64,000 nt of DNA, taken from positions 1 to 64,000 of the forward strand of contig JAFGMR010000019.1 in assembly GCA_016927425.1 (NCBI GenBank), given 5' to 3'. Positions 38,507 to 47,248 of this stretch are shown piece after piece. The translations under genes were made by a program, and so were the position numbers. Source of the DNA: Methanotrichaceae archaeon (GTDB lineage Archaea; Halobacteriota; Methanosarcinia; Methanotrichales; Methanotrichaceae). The notes under the pieces are model-generated. The model did no database searches, was not told the origin of the DNA, and was given only the letters and a program-made list of their open reading frames with translations. Position 1 is the stretch's first letter. Each line of letters begins with the position of its first letter.

Positions 38507-39682
38507 TTATAGATTGTATTTTATTTTCAATGCATATGGGTCGAATGAGATGTGGCAGCCTTCGGCCCCGCCTGCTCGAAGGCCGAGCGCCTCCAGCTCC
38601 TCGCAACTGTAGAGGGAATCGGATACGGAGACAGCAAGCCCCTTTCTCATCAGCAGTCGCGCAAGCGCGAAGTTTCGGCTGTGATAGAGTCCTTTTGCCC
38701 CTGCGCGATAGCTTATGCCCTCTATGCAAATCCTAACCCGCGATAGCGGGAGATCGAGCTTTAGAGAGGCCATCACGATCCGCTCAGCCCAGAAGTCGAT
38801 CATGCCATCGTTCTCCTCTCTCGCAGTGCGCAGTAGGCGGACAGAGTCAAACCTCTCGCGGCGCTCCATCTCCTTGATCAGGAACCATGGATAGACCGGA
38901 ATGCAGTGGCCCCCAACCCCGGTTGACGGCATGTGGATATGGCAGAACTCGTGGTTTGCGTATTCCCGGGCTTCGTAGAAGTCGATTCCAAGCTCCTCAG
39001 CGATTAAAAAGAGTTCGTTTGCAAGGGAGATGTTAACGTCCCTGTAGCAGCCCTCCATCACCTTGATCAGCTCGGCAACCTCGGAGGAGGAGACTTTCTT
39101 GAGGTTGGGTATAAAGCGGCTGTAGAGCTGGAAGGCCTTCTCGCCGGATACGCCATCCACTCCTCCGATCACTTTTGGAAACTCCCTCAATCGGGATATG
39201 CAGTAGCCTGACATTATCCTCTCAGGGGAGTGCGCGAGGTAGAACTCGCCTAGCGAAAGGCCGCTCTCCTCCTCCAGCCATCCCCTGACAGGGCCTGCTG
39301 TCGTTCCCGGAGGTACGGTCGTCTCCATAACGACGGTACTTCCTGGCGAGATCACTCGGCCGACGCATCTAAGCGCTCCCTCTATTATGGAGAGATCGGG
39401 ATTGTTACCCTCGTCTACGAAGAGGGGGACGATCACTATGAAAAGCTCGGAACCCCTCGCATCCTCATAGTTCGATGTGGCCTTGAGGTTGCGGCCGCCA
39501 TGCCTCCTGATCAGCTCATCGAGACCGATTTCCTGGGGCAAGGGGTTCTCGCCGCGGTTGATCATTGCGCATCTTGATTCGTCCACGTCCACGCCGATGA
39601 CGGAGTGCCCATTCTCGGCTATGACCGCCGAGAGAGGGAGACCCGCGTTTCCAAGTCCGATGACAGATATCGTCCAAACCAC
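38507..39682 (-). CDS. UDP-GlcNAc/UDP-sugar 6-dehydrogenase (WbpA/WecC-like)
   Basis: A 391-residue NAD-dependent nucleotide-sugar dehydrogenase that oxidises C6 of a UDP-hexosamine to the uronic acid. The Rossmann start SVIGLGNAGLPLSAVIAENG, VVMETTVPPGTT, YLAHSPERIMSGY with the family CPER variant, and VGGHCIPVYPWFL (catalytic region) are present. In the WbpA pathway UDP-GlcNAc is oxidised to UDP-GlcNAcA. The start is a GTG at 39682, just after the acetyltransferase stop; an upstream in-frame ATG at 39712 would overlap that gene. The four enzymes at 38.5-42.3 kb together match the route to UDP-2,3-diacetamido-2,3-dideoxyglucuronate. Confidence 0.88.
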   Translation of the reverse strand: MVWTISVIGLGNAGLPLSAVIAENGHSVIGVDVDESRCAMINRGENPLPQEIGLDELIRRHGGRNLKATSNYEDARGSELFIVIVPLFVDEGNNPDLSIIEGALRCVGRVISPGSTVVMETTVPPGTTAGPVRGWLEEESGLSLGEFYLAHSPERIMSGYCISRLREFPKVIGGVDGVSGEKAFQLYSRFIPNLKKVSSSEVAELIKVMEGCYRDVNISLANELFLIAEELGIDFYEAREYANHEFCHIHMPSTGVGGHCIPVYPWFLIKEMERRERFDSVRLLRTAREENDGMIDFWAERIVMASLKLDLPLSRVRICIEGISYRAGAKGLYHSRNFALARLLMRKGLAVSVSDSLYSCEELEALGLRAGGAEGCHISFDPYALKIKYNL

Positions 39683-39684
39683 CC

Positions 39685-40239
39685 CTATCCAATGGATACT
39701 TCCCTTCCACAATCAGCGCAGCGAAAGGTGCTTTTCCCTGCATCAGTCGGCCCCTCCAGCCTCTTGCCACAGTAGCAGACAGAGCCCCTTTGAGCCGCAG
39801 GGCACCCCATGACTAGCGCGAAGGGGGGGACATCCTTCGTAACCACGCTTCCAGCCCCAACCATGGCGTACTCGCCTATGGTGCATCCGCAGACGACTGT
39901 AGAGTTGGCGCCGATGCTCGCCCCCCTCTCGACGAGGGTAGGCACGACCTTATCCTCATCCCAGATGAAGGCCCTCGGGTGAAGGTCGTTAGTGAATGTG
40001 ACCGAGGGTCCTACGAAGACCTGATCCTCGATGACGACGCCCCTGTAGACGGAGACGAAGTTCTGTATCTTCACGCCATCTCCGATAACGACGCCGGAAT
40101 CGATGTATACCCCTTTGCCGATGTTGCAGCCCTTCCCGATCCGCGCCCCCTCCCTGATGTGGGCATAGTGCCAGATGCGAGTTCCTTCCCCGATATCGGC
40201 GCTCTCGATTACAGCCGTTGGATGTGCCCAAAAGGTCAC
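39685..40239 (-). CDS. WbpD/WlbB-like sugar N-acetyltransferase with zinc ribbon
   Basis: A 184-residue left-handed beta-helix acetyltransferase. The hexapeptide repeats (IGEGTRIWHYAHIREGARIG, CNIGKGVYIDSGVVIGDG and onward) and FTNDLHPRAFIWD match WbpD/WlbB, which acetylates the 3-amino group of UDP-GlcNAc3NA. Catalysis in that family uses a His and Asn near this segment. After the helix, the C-terminal ~40 residues add a zinc-ribbon-like pair (CYCGKRL, FRCADCGREV) absent from typical WbpD of about 190 residues in bacteria, here with a compact core. The gene overlaps the oxidoreductase gene by four bases and is three bases from the dehydrogenase. Confidence 0.88.
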   Translation of the reverse strand: MTFWAHPTAVIESADIGEGTRIWHYAHIREGARIGKGCNIGKGVYIDSGVVIGDGVKIQNFVSVYRGVVIEDQVFVGPSVTFTNDLHPRAFIWDEDKVVPTLVERGASIGANSTVVCGCTIGEYAMVGAGSVVTKDVPPFALVMGCPAAQRGSVCYCGKRLEGPTDAGKSTFRCADCGREVSIG

Positions 40240-41147
40240 GCCAACCCCTTCTCGATCTCGCGACAGATCCTGAGGTTTTTAAGGCCCTCTTCCGGCGTGA
40301 CAGGAAATGGCCTTCTTCCTGCAACCGCATCCATGAAGGCCTTAAGCTCCACCTTCAGGGGCTCGACCTTGTTTACGAGGACCTTCTCGATGATGTTCTC
40401 CTGCGTGTAGCGCTCGTTCTCTGAGCTGTAGACATCGGGCTTCCTGTACACGTAGACCTCTTGCGCCATGAAGTCTCCCTCGGTCGTCGCCAGATCCTCC
40501 TCCAGGTAGATGGTTCGAATCTTCTTCGAGGCCAACCTGCTCGCGGAGAGGGAGACGACCGACCCCGGATAGACAAGCATCGCCTGGCAGACGTTCTCGT
40601 CTCCGGCGCTGAACATCCGATTCATCTTTCGGCCCTGATAGAGGACGTTCTGGACGATATCTATGTCGTGGATCATGAGGTCGGCTACAACCGATGCATC
40701 GGTAATGCGGGCCGACGTTGGGTTATGCCTTTTGATCTCGAGATAGACGGGGCTCTGTGCAATGCGACGCACCTCCTCCACAACCGGATTGAACCTCTCG
40801 ATATGTCCAACACCTGCTACGAGGTCCTCGCGGCGCAAGAGCTCGACGAGCCGCTCACCTTCGTCGAGATCGAGGGTGATCGGCTTCTCTATGAGGCAGG
40901 CAATGCCCCTCTTTGCGACCTCCTTTGCCACTTGGAAGTGGTACTTGGTGGGAACGCAGATGCTTGCCGCCTCCACGCAACCGAGCAGCTCATCCAGGGA
41001 TCGGCAGACGGTCGCATAATCCTTGACCCTCTTGGCATTGGATGGCAGTGGATCGTAGACAAAAAGATCGCCTACGCTTTTAAGCTCCGAGTATACCCTC
41101 GCATGGTTCTTGCCCATCGAGCCTACGCCGATTACGCCGACGTCCAA
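40236..41147 (-). CDS. Gfo/Idh/MocA oxidoreductase, WbpB/WlbA-like
   Basis: A 303-residue NAD(P)-dependent oxidoreductase. It has the Rossmann start VGVIGVGSMGKNHARVYSEL, the conserved LIEKPITLDLDEGERLVELL (EKP motif) and VGHIERFNPVVEEVRRI; the catalytic Lys and His-like region DLMIHDIDIV is intact. In the WbpB step the 3-hydroxyl of UDP-GlcNAcA is oxidised to the 3-keto sugar, the substrate for the neighbouring aminotransferase. The link is from gene order and family; regiospecificity is not proven. The ATG start is 25 bases from the aminotransferase stop. Confidence 0.88.
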   Translation of the reverse strand: MDVGVIGVGSMGKNHARVYSELKSVGDLFVYDPLPSNAKRVKDYATVCRSLDELLGCVEAASICVPTKYHFQVAKEVAKRGIACLIEKPITLDLDEGERLVELLRREDLVAGVGHIERFNPVVEEVRRIAQSPVYLEIKRHNPTSARITDASVVADLMIHDIDIVQNVLYQGRKMNRMFSAGDENVCQAMLVYPGSVVSLSASRLASKKIRTIYLEEDLATTEGDFMAQEVYVYRKPDVYSSENERYTQENIIEKVLVNKVEPLKVELKAFMDAVAGRRPFPVTPEEGLKNLRICREIEKGLA

Positions 41148-41172
41148 CCTTAGGCCCCCATCCAGCTCATCT

Positions 41173-42273
41173 TCAGGCCCCCATCGCGTTCATCGTATGT
41201 ATTATGCGGGATAGATCGTCATCGGATAGATCGGGGTAGACCGGAAGGCTCATCACGCGAGCGGAGACCTCCTCGGCCACCGGACAAGAAACCCCCCTAT
41301 TGAGGCCCAGCTCTCGATAGAGCGGCTGCTCGTAGACCGGCTTTGGGTAGTGGACGGCCGTTGCAATTCCCGCCTTCTGAAGTCGGGCCATAAGCTCCTC
41401 TCGGCCGAAGGGGAACTCATCCTCCACGCGGACGACGTACTGGTTGTAGACGTGCCTTGCCCCGGGCGCTTTATAGGGCGTCGTTATCCCTTCCACCTTC
41501 AACCCTCGATCGAGCGCCTGGGCATTTTTCTCCCTCTGGCGGATAAACTCCTCCAGGCGCTTCAGCTGCACGAGGCCAAGCGCCCCTTGTATGTTCGTCA
41601 TGCGATAGTTGTAGCCGAGCACTACGTGGTTGTACTTGCCAAGGTCCCCGTGGTTCCGCAAAAGCCTCAGCCGGATGCCAAGCTCGGGATCATCGGTTGT
41701 GATCATCCCCCCCTCGCCCGTCGTCATGTTCTTCGTTGGATAGAAGGAGAAGCAGCCTGTGGCATAGCTTCCAACCTTTCGGCCATTGAGCTCTGCGCCA
41801 TGGGCCTGGGCGCAGTCCTCGATGAGGAATAGGCCGCGATCCTCGCAGATCTCGGAAACGGCGTCCAGGTCAAACGGCTGTCCGTAGAGATGGACTCCGA
41901 TCACAGCCTTTGTCCTGGGCGTGATCCTCTCTGCTAAATCCTCCGGGTCTAAGTTGAAAGTCCGAGGATCGACGTCGGCAAATCTCGGCCGAAGCCCCTG
42001 ATAGAGGGCGGCGTTGGCCGTTGCTATGAACGTGAAGGCAGGGGTTATAACCTCTGAACCCTGCTCGAGCGAGAGACCCTTCAGGGCCAGGTCGAGTGCA
42101 ACCGTCCCGTTGCTCACAGCGACGCCTGCCCCCGCCCCGATGTATGCGGAGAACTCATCCTCGAACCGTGCGACCTCCTCCCCCTGTACCAGCATGCCAG
42201 ACCTTAAGACAGCCTCCACCGCCCGTATCTCCTCTTCGCCAATAGAGGGCCTTGCTATGGGAATCGAGCTCAT
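41173..42273 (-). CDS. DegT/DnrJ/EryC1 sugar aminotransferase, WbpE/WlbC-like
   Basis: A 366-residue PLP-dependent sugar aminotransferase. Signature segments are PSIGEEEIRAVEAVLRSG, SNGTVALDLALKGL, VITPAFTFIATANAALYQG, LIEDCAQAHGAELNGRKVG and the PLP lysine in CFSFYPTKNMTTGEGG. The WbpE reaction transfers an amino group to C3 of the keto sugar made by the oxidoreductase. I use the ATG at 42273 (GAGGG upstream); an upstream ATG adds nine residues without homology. It lies between the nucleotidyltransferase and oxidoreductase genes, all on the minus strand. Confidence 0.92.
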   Translation of the reverse strand: MSSIPIARPSIGEEEIRAVEAVLRSGMLVQGEEVARFEDEFSAYIGAGAGVAVSNGTVALDLALKGLSLEQGSEVITPAFTFIATANAALYQGLRPRFADVDPRTFNLDPEDLAERITPRTKAVIGVHLYGQPFDLDAVSEICEDRGLFLIEDCAQAHGAELNGRKVGSYATGCFSFYPTKNMTTGEGGMITTDDPELGIRLRLLRNHGDLGKYNHVVLGYNYRMTNIQGALGLVQLKRLEEFIRQREKNAQALDRGLKVEGITTPYKAPGARHVYNQYVVRVEDEFPFGREELMARLQKAGIATAVHYPKPVYEQPLYRELGLNRGVSCPVAEEVSARVMSLPVYPDLSDDDLSRIIHTMNAMGA

Positions 42274-42372
42274 TTTCCCTCGATCCCCCTCATCCTGCAA
42301 ACTTTGTGAATAATGATCTCGACCTCCAATATAATCTCCATAAACCCGTAAGAGCCCATTTCCATCGCTCGA

Positions 42373-43581
42373 TCAGAGCTCCACATGTCCCTTGAGGATC
42401 GCGCCGGGAAGCGAGCGATATCCAGCCTCGATGACCGTCCCCGGGTATATGGTCGTATGGATCCCCGTCTTTACTCCATCGCCCATTATCACGCCGAGCT
42501 TTCGGCGGCCGCTATCCACAAGCTCCCCCTTGACCATGGCCTTGACGTTGCGACCATCATGGCGCAGGTTTGCCAGAATCGTCCCCGCCCCGAAGTTGCA
42601 CGTTTCGCCAATAACGCTGTCCCCGACGTAAGAGAGGTGTCCGATCTTGGTTCCGTCCATTACAGTGGAGTTCTTCACCTCGACTGCGTTTCCCACTCGA
42701 ACGTCTCGTCCGATGCAGGTCCCTTCCCTGATGTAGCAGTTTGGCCCTATATTACATTCGGGGCCTATGAATATGGGATACTTTCTGCCGTCGATGTAGG
42801 ATCCGGACCTGATCCTCGTGCCCTTGCCAACGGCAACGCTTCCAAGCAGCGTGGCCCCCGCTTCCACCTCGCCCTCCATCGCCAACTTCCGGCCGGAGAG
42901 GACTGCCCTGCTCGCATCCAGTATGTCCCAGGGACGGCCGATCTCGATCCACTCCCCCATCTCAACGATTTGGATCTGCGCCCCCTCGCGGGCGAGTTGG
43001 TTCAGGCCGTCTGTCAGCTCGAATTCGCCCCTCGCCGAGGGCGTCAGAGCCTCCAACGCCAGAAAGATATCATAATCCAAGAGGTATATCCCCGCGTTTG
43101 CAATATTCGATGGCGGATCCTGGCTTTTCTCAACGACCTCCGCCATGCAGTCCCCATCAATGAGGAATACGCCGAAACGGCGCGGATCAGCCACCCGGAA
43201 CGCCGCAGCAGCAGGCCGGCCAATCGAGATCATCTTCTGGAGGGTGGAGGTCTCTGGCAAGACGTCCCCATTGAGGACGAGGAACCTATCCTCGGCGAGA
43301 TCCCTTGCCATCGAGAGGGCGTGGCCGGTTCCAAGCTGCTTATCCTGAACCACATACTCGATCTTCATCCCAAGGCGCTCGCCACTCCCGAAGTGATCGC
43401 GAATAACCTCCTGATGGTAGCCGACGACCAGGACGATTCGGGTGACTCCTGCGGCCCTGGCACGAGCCAATATCTCCTCAAGGAACGGCCTTCCGCCAAC
43501 CGGAAGCATCACCTTGGGCCTCCTCGATGTCAGCGGCCTCATGCGGGAGCCCTCCCCCGCTGCGAGTACTATTGCCTGCAA
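42373..43581 (-). CDS. Bifunctional sugar-1-phosphate nucleotidyltransferase/acetyltransferase (archaeal GlmU-like)
   Basis: About 402 residues. The N-terminal nucleotidyltransferase domain has QAIVLAAGEGSRMRPLT, SRRPKVMLPVGGRPFLE and FLVLNGDVLP. From about residue 240 a left-handed beta-helix follows (NIGPNCYIREGTCIGRDVRV, MDGTKIGHLSYVGDSVIGE). Archaeal proteins of this kind make UDP-GlcNAc from GlcN-1-P, the precursor of the sugar built by the four downstream genes. The TTG at 43581 is favoured as start because the family begins MQAIVLAAG and GGTGGGG lies upstream; GTG codons at 43590 and 43599 are alternatives. It is the first gene of the cluster. Confidence 0.9.
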   Translation of the reverse strand: MQAIVLAAGEGSRMRPLTSRRPKVMLPVGGRPFLEEILARARAAGVTRIVLVVGYHQEVIRDHFGSGERLGMKIEYVVQDKQLGTGHALSMARDLAEDRFLVLNGDVLPETSTLQKMISIGRPAAAAFRVADPRRFGVFLIDGDCMAEVVEKSQDPPSNIANAGIYLLDYDIFLALEALTPSARGEFELTDGLNQLAREGAQIQIVEMGEWIEIGRPWDILDASRAVLSGRKLAMEGEVEAGATLLGSVAVGKGTRIRSGSYIDGRKYPIFIGPECNIGPNCYIREGTCIGRDVRVGNAVEVKNSTVMDGTKIGHLSYVGDSVIGETCNFGAGTILANLRHDGRNVKAMVKGELVDSGRRKLGVIMGDGVKTGIHTTIYPGTVIEAGYRSLPGAILKGHVEL

Positions 43582-43710
43582 CTGGATCACACGCCCCACC
43601 GAGCGATGCCAAACCCCAAATGGGATCTGCTATTTTCGCATTCGCCCGGATTAGAAGATCTCCTGCCATTGTAGAAGAACTTTTTGAGAAGGTCCACGCG
43701 GTTTAGGAGG

Positions 43711-44219
43711 ATATTCGCATTCATTCGCAGTTAAGTATACAAAACCACTAATGCACACTAATGAACGCAAATCAGATTTTTGGTATTAGGGTTCATTCGC
43801 GTTCATTCGCTGTTAATTATACAAAACCATTAATGCACACTAATGAACGCGAATCAGATTTGGGTATTAGGGTTCATTCGCGTTTATTCGCGGTTAAGTA
43901 TACAAAACCACTAATGCACACTGACGAACGCGAATCAGATTTGGGTATTAGGGTTCATCCGAGTTCATTCGCGGTTAAGTATACAAAACCACTAATGCAC
44001 ACTGACGAACGCAAATCAGATTTGGGTATTAGGGTTCATCCGCGTTCATTCGCGGTTAAGTATACAAAACCACTAATGCACACTAATGAACACGAATCAG
44101 ATTTGGGTATTAGGGTTCATTCGCGTTCATTCGCGGTTAATTATACAAAATCACCGATGCACACTGACGAACGCAAATCAGATTTGGGTATTAGGGTTCA
44201 TCCGCGGTTGAGATAAGGA
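43711..44219 (+). repeat. 81-bp tandem repeat array, about six units
   Basis: The sequence GTTCAT that opens each unit occurs at 43791, 43872, 43953, 44034, 44115 and 44196, exactly 81 bases apart, with a degenerate first unit from about 43711 and a truncated last one ending in GTTGAGATAAGG. Units contain TTCGCGTTCATTCGCGG, AAGTATACAAAACCACTAAT, GCACACTAATGAACGCGAAT and CAGATTTGGGTATTAGG. TTCATTCGCGTTCATT and AATGAACGCGAAT are inverted, so each unit can form a hairpin. Because 81 is divisible by three one plus-strand frame stays open (about 150 codons, 27-residue repeats), but there is no ribosome binding site and I treat it as non-coding. Part of the unit recurs at about 4798-4837. Confidence 0.93.
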
Positions 44220-44289
44220 TAGAGATCATGGCGATGTGCATCCATGCTCTTCCGAAAGGCCTTTAACGTTATACATAGCAGCTACATAT

Positions 44290-44949
44290 ATGTTGGATGA
44301 GTTCCGACGTTATTGCTCCCTCCAACGGGACCAGTCAGCGCTCGCATCCCTCCTTATATACCTGAAGAGAAAGGGGGGTTGGGTGCAGCTCAACCAGATC
44401 TGGAAGGACCTAGGCCCATCGAGCGGCGGCCCCTTCTGGAACCAGACCACGATGATGAACAAGCTCGACAAGCTGGAGCGCCTCGAGGTGATATCGGTTG
44501 ATAGAAGGGTCATTCCATCGCCGCGGATCGAAGCGAAGCAGAAGGCCAACACGTTCTGCCGGCTCAATCACCTAACCCCGATAGCCCCTCACATCTTCTC
44601 GATGCTCAAAGTCAGCCGGAGGAAGGACGACGAGGATCGGTTCACCTCTGAGCTTGTGGAGAAGCCCCTAGACCACCTCCTCTGCAGGCTTGCCGGTGAC
44701 CCTCGAATCGATCCCCGCGTGGATAGGGAGCGCCAGGCAGCCTTCGAGCTCCTGGGCGAGGTCTTCGGTGTGGACGAGGCCGAGGTGAAGGCGATGATCG
44801 GCGAACGGCTTGCCAGCAGGGGGATTGCCGCCCCAACGAAGCGAAAGGTCAAGAAAGATAGGGGCAAGAAGATGGATACGGAGAGGCCGCCCGAATCCCG
44901 TTCCCAGAAGGGGGCAGGGCCTGCCGAGAGCCCCGCAGACGATGCCTGA
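44290..44949 (+). CDS. Hypothetical protein with a winged-helix-like N-terminal region
   Basis: A 219-residue soluble protein with no family I can name. Residues ~1-80 (LASLLIYLKRKGGWVQLNQI, MMNKLDKLERLEVISVDRR) resemble a winged-helix DNA-binding domain. The middle (VSRRKDDEDRFTSELVEKPL, RQAAFELLGEVFGVDE) is helical and the last ~50 residues are highly charged and low in complexity (KKDRGKKMDTERPPE). The ATG at 44290 follows TATA-like sequence (TTTAACGTTATACAT) at a distance that fits a leaderless transcript; an ATG 54 bases upstream is in frame but lies in that promoter. A transcription regulator is possible. Confidence 0.65.
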   Translation: MLDEFRRYCSLQRDQSALASLLIYLKRKGGWVQLNQIWKDLGPSSGGPFWNQTTMMNKLDKLERLEVISVDRRVIPSPRIEAKQKANTFCRLNHLTPIAPHIFSMLKVSRRKDDEDRFTSELVEKPLDHLLCRLAGDPRIDPRVDRERQAAFELLGEVFGVDEAEVKAMIGERLASRGIAAPTKRKVKKDRGKKMDTERPPESRSQKGAGPAESPADDA

Positions 44950-44970
44950 CGGAGGTTCCCGTGACCCGGG

Positions 44971-46713
44971 CTACATTCCCCTCTTCTGCCGGTAGAGGCG
45001 AAGCATCCCCTCGACGGTCTCAGGCTCTATCAAGCCAAGAGGGCTTGCCGTCTTATAGAAGCGATGAGGAATCCGGGAGCTTGCGAGATCGAAACCCTCC
45101 CTGGTCTTGAAGCGGTATCTCTCCTTGAAGATCCTCGCCCCCAGAAGCTCGAGATCCTCCGCGTTCTTCTCTATCCCGATGGATAGCAGTGCATCGACGA
45201 TCCTCTCCGACGTATAGACTCCCCTTGCAAAGAGGCAGCCCACAAGGGAGTTGAAGACGCCGCGGGAGTCATCCTCATTGATCAAGGCATCGACCATCTT
45301 CTCGGGATCCAATCCATCCTTTACTGCCTTCTGATCCAAGCTGTAGCCGCCGTTATCCAGATGGGAGTGCCTCACCCCCACGGTCAGGCCGACGATGGTT
45401 CCAGGCCCTGTGTGGTAGCCTGGAACCTCGTTCTTTCCTAGCGCCATTGCGAACTCCCGGCCGCCGTAGCGTCCCGACGCGTATTCCACGCCCTTTGCCA
45501 TCGCAGAGTAGAACTCGTTTGGCATGGCAACCATCCTCTCCAAAGCCTCGACGTAAAATGGGACGCTGTCCCAAACAAGATCCAACCCGAGCGTCTCCTT
45601 TGAGGTTATGAGGCCATTCTCGAAGGCCTCCGTCGCCCAACCGAGGACGACGCCTGCGCTTATGGCGTCGATGCCCAGCCTCTCGCAGGCCTCGATCAGC
45701 TCAAGAAGCCCTTCGGGCGTTGTCACCCCCAGGTTGCTTCCAAGCGAGTAGATCAGCTCAAAGTCATATGAGATCCTCCTTACCTCGAACTCGTGATGGG
45801 GGGCAAAGGATGTCTTTAGCATCGCTATGTGGATGCAGCCGATGGGACAGTGGGCGCAGGAGATCTTTCTTATCAGGTAGTTGTCGGCCAGGTTCTCACC
45901 GCTTATCGCCTCCGCATGGGGAAATGTGGAGGACTTGAAGTTCCATGTGGGAAGCCCCTTTAGCTGGTTTAAGACGTTTATGTTAATTGCAGTACCTAAA
46001 TCGTGGTACTTCTCCATGGCATCGGTCTTCACAACCAGACGATGGAGGACGTTGTAGACCTTCCTGTACCTTCCGGGATCCGGGATCGAGACATCCTCGG
46101 TCCCAGAGACCACTAGCGCCTTCAAGTTCTTCGAGCCGAAGAGCGCGCCTAAGCCCAGGCGGCCGAAGTGGCGATATGTGTCGACCGTAACGCATGAGAA
46201 GGGGATCTGCGCTTCGCCCGCAGGGCCGATTCGGATGATGCTTCGGCGTCCGACTCCCGCCTCAGCGTCCCGGAGTATCACGCCTGTTCTCAGAGCATTG
46301 ATCCCCCAGATGGAGCTTGCATCCTTGATCGAGACCTCATCGTCGCGGATGGATATGTAGGATGGCTTCTCAGCGCGGCCTCTGATGACTACGGCCTCAT
46401 GGCCTGCGAATCGAAGCGCCATCGCAAGCCTTCCTCCGGCGTAGGACTCGCCAAGCTCTCCTGTAAGCGGAGACTTGAACATGGCAACGGTCTTCGTCAT
46501 CACGGGGAAGATGGCGGACAGCGGACCTATGGCGAGGATTATCGGCGAGTCGGGAGAGAGAGGGTCGACTCCGGCGGGGCACTCCTTCAAGAGGAGCTGT
46601 GTTGCAACGCCACACCCCCCAAGCCATTCCTCGAAGAGGTCATCCCCTACCTCAACCCAGCTCTCGCCATCGCTCAGATCTATATAGAGAACACGTCTAA
46701 GCATGCGGATCAC
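44971..46713 (-). CDS. Tungsten-dependent aldehyde:ferredoxin oxidoreductase
   Basis: A 580-residue AOR-family enzyme that oxidises aldehydes to carboxylic acids with ferredoxin, using a tungstopterin cofactor and a [4Fe-4S] cluster. The N-terminal beta domain (LYIDLSDGESWVEV, FEEWLGGCGVATQLL, AMFKSPLTGELGESYAGG) and the cluster motif CAHCPIGC near residue 290 with a later Cys in SLVGCLFARG are present. The region GRLGLGALFGSKNLKALVV is a family marker. It is close to the family's ~600 residues. The start overlaps the end of the ferredoxin gene by 17 bases. Aldehyde source is not evident from neighbours. Confidence 0.93.
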   Translation of the reverse strand: MIRMLRRVLYIDLSDGESWVEVGDDLFEEWLGGCGVATQLLLKECPAGVDPLSPDSPIILAIGPLSAIFPVMTKTVAMFKSPLTGELGESYAGGRLAMALRFAGHEAVVIRGRAEKPSYISIRDDEVSIKDASSIWGINALRTGVILRDAEAGVGRRSIIRIGPAGEAQIPFSCVTVDTYRHFGRLGLGALFGSKNLKALVVSGTEDVSIPDPGRYRKVYNVLHRLVVKTDAMEKYHDLGTAININVLNQLKGLPTWNFKSSTFPHAEAISGENLADNYLIRKISCAHCPIGCIHIAMLKTSFAPHHEFEVRRISYDFELIYSLGSNLGVTTPEGLLELIEACERLGIDAISAGVVLGWATEAFENGLITSKETLGLDLVWDSVPFYVEALERMVAMPNEFYSAMAKGVEYASGRYGGREFAMALGKNEVPGYHTGPGTIVGLTVGVRHSHLDNGGYSLDQKAVKDGLDPEKMVDALINEDDSRGVFNSLVGCLFARGVYTSERIVDALLSIGIEKNAEDLELLGARIFKERYRFKTREGFDLASSRIPHRFYKTASPLGLIEPETVEGMLRLYRQKRGM

Positions 46714-47248
46714 CCCCGCCTTCGGACAATGCCCTTGGCATTGAATCCGGCTCGACCTCTACAAGCTCCAAGACCTCGTGGGGGCAGAATGCAACGCAAG
46801 CCCCGCAATGCTTGCATTTCACGGCAAGCCTGTCGCTTAGATGAATCGCCCTTACAAGACATGCGTCAGCGCAGCTCCCGCAGCCCTTGCATAGCGATTC
46901 ATCGAATACGACCTTACCGTCGGGCTTTCGGGATAGGGCGCCTGTAGGACATGCCCGCACGCAGGAAGGATCTTTGCAGGCGTGACAGACCACCACCTGG
47001 AAGTCGCCCTCGATCCCGCCCTGCGTCTGGATCCTGATCGCTGAGCGCTCGAGAGAGGCCCGGCCCGTGTTGATCCTGCTGCAAGCGAACATGCAGCAGA
47101 GACATCCTATGCAGCGCTCGGGATGGACTACCTTGAGCCTTTTCCTTTTTCGCGGCTTCTTCTCCGCGATCGCGCCGCCTTCCCCACTCGCAAGGCCCGC
47201 TGAAACCGCGCCCTCTGGCCCCCGAGCATCTTCGAATAATGAACTCAT
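46697..47248 (-). CDS. Multi-cluster ferredoxin, electron partner of the AOR
   Basis: A 183-residue iron-sulfur protein with about four [4Fe-4S]-type motifs: CIGCLCCMFACSRINTG, CHACKDPSCVRACPTGAL, CKGCGSCADACLVRAIH and CKHCGACVAFCPHEVL. It is of the DMSO-reductase-B/AOR-associated kind and should take electrons from the aldehyde oxidoreductase encoded directly downstream with overlap. Before the clusters there is a charged linker (AEKKPRKRKRLKVV). The start is set at the ATG at 47248; an upstream ATG at 47275 (MDLLMRGGF) is possible. No signal peptide, so the pair is cytoplasmic. Confidence 0.9.
   Translation of the reverse strand: MSSLFEDARGPEGAVSAGLASGEGGAIAEKKPRKRKRLKVVHPERCIGCLCCMFACSRINTGRASLERSAIRIQTQGGIEGDFQVVVCHACKDPSCVRACPTGALSRKPDGKVVFDESLCKGCGSCADACLVRAIHLSDRLAVKCKHCGACVAFCPHEVLELVEVEPDSMPRALSEGGGDPHA

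Noticed and set aside
42385-43674. 429-codon frame antisense to the GlmU-like gene
   Set aside because: Same reason: codon-bias shadow of a clear enzyme gene.
43761-44216. 151-codon protein made of 27-residue repeats
   Set aside because: The frame is open only because the unit length is divisible by three. There is no ribosome binding site, and part of the same DNA occurs at 4.8 kb outside any gene.
43711-44219. CRISPR array
   Set aside because: The units are contiguous 81-bp copies with no unique spacers between short conserved repeats, and no cas genes are near.
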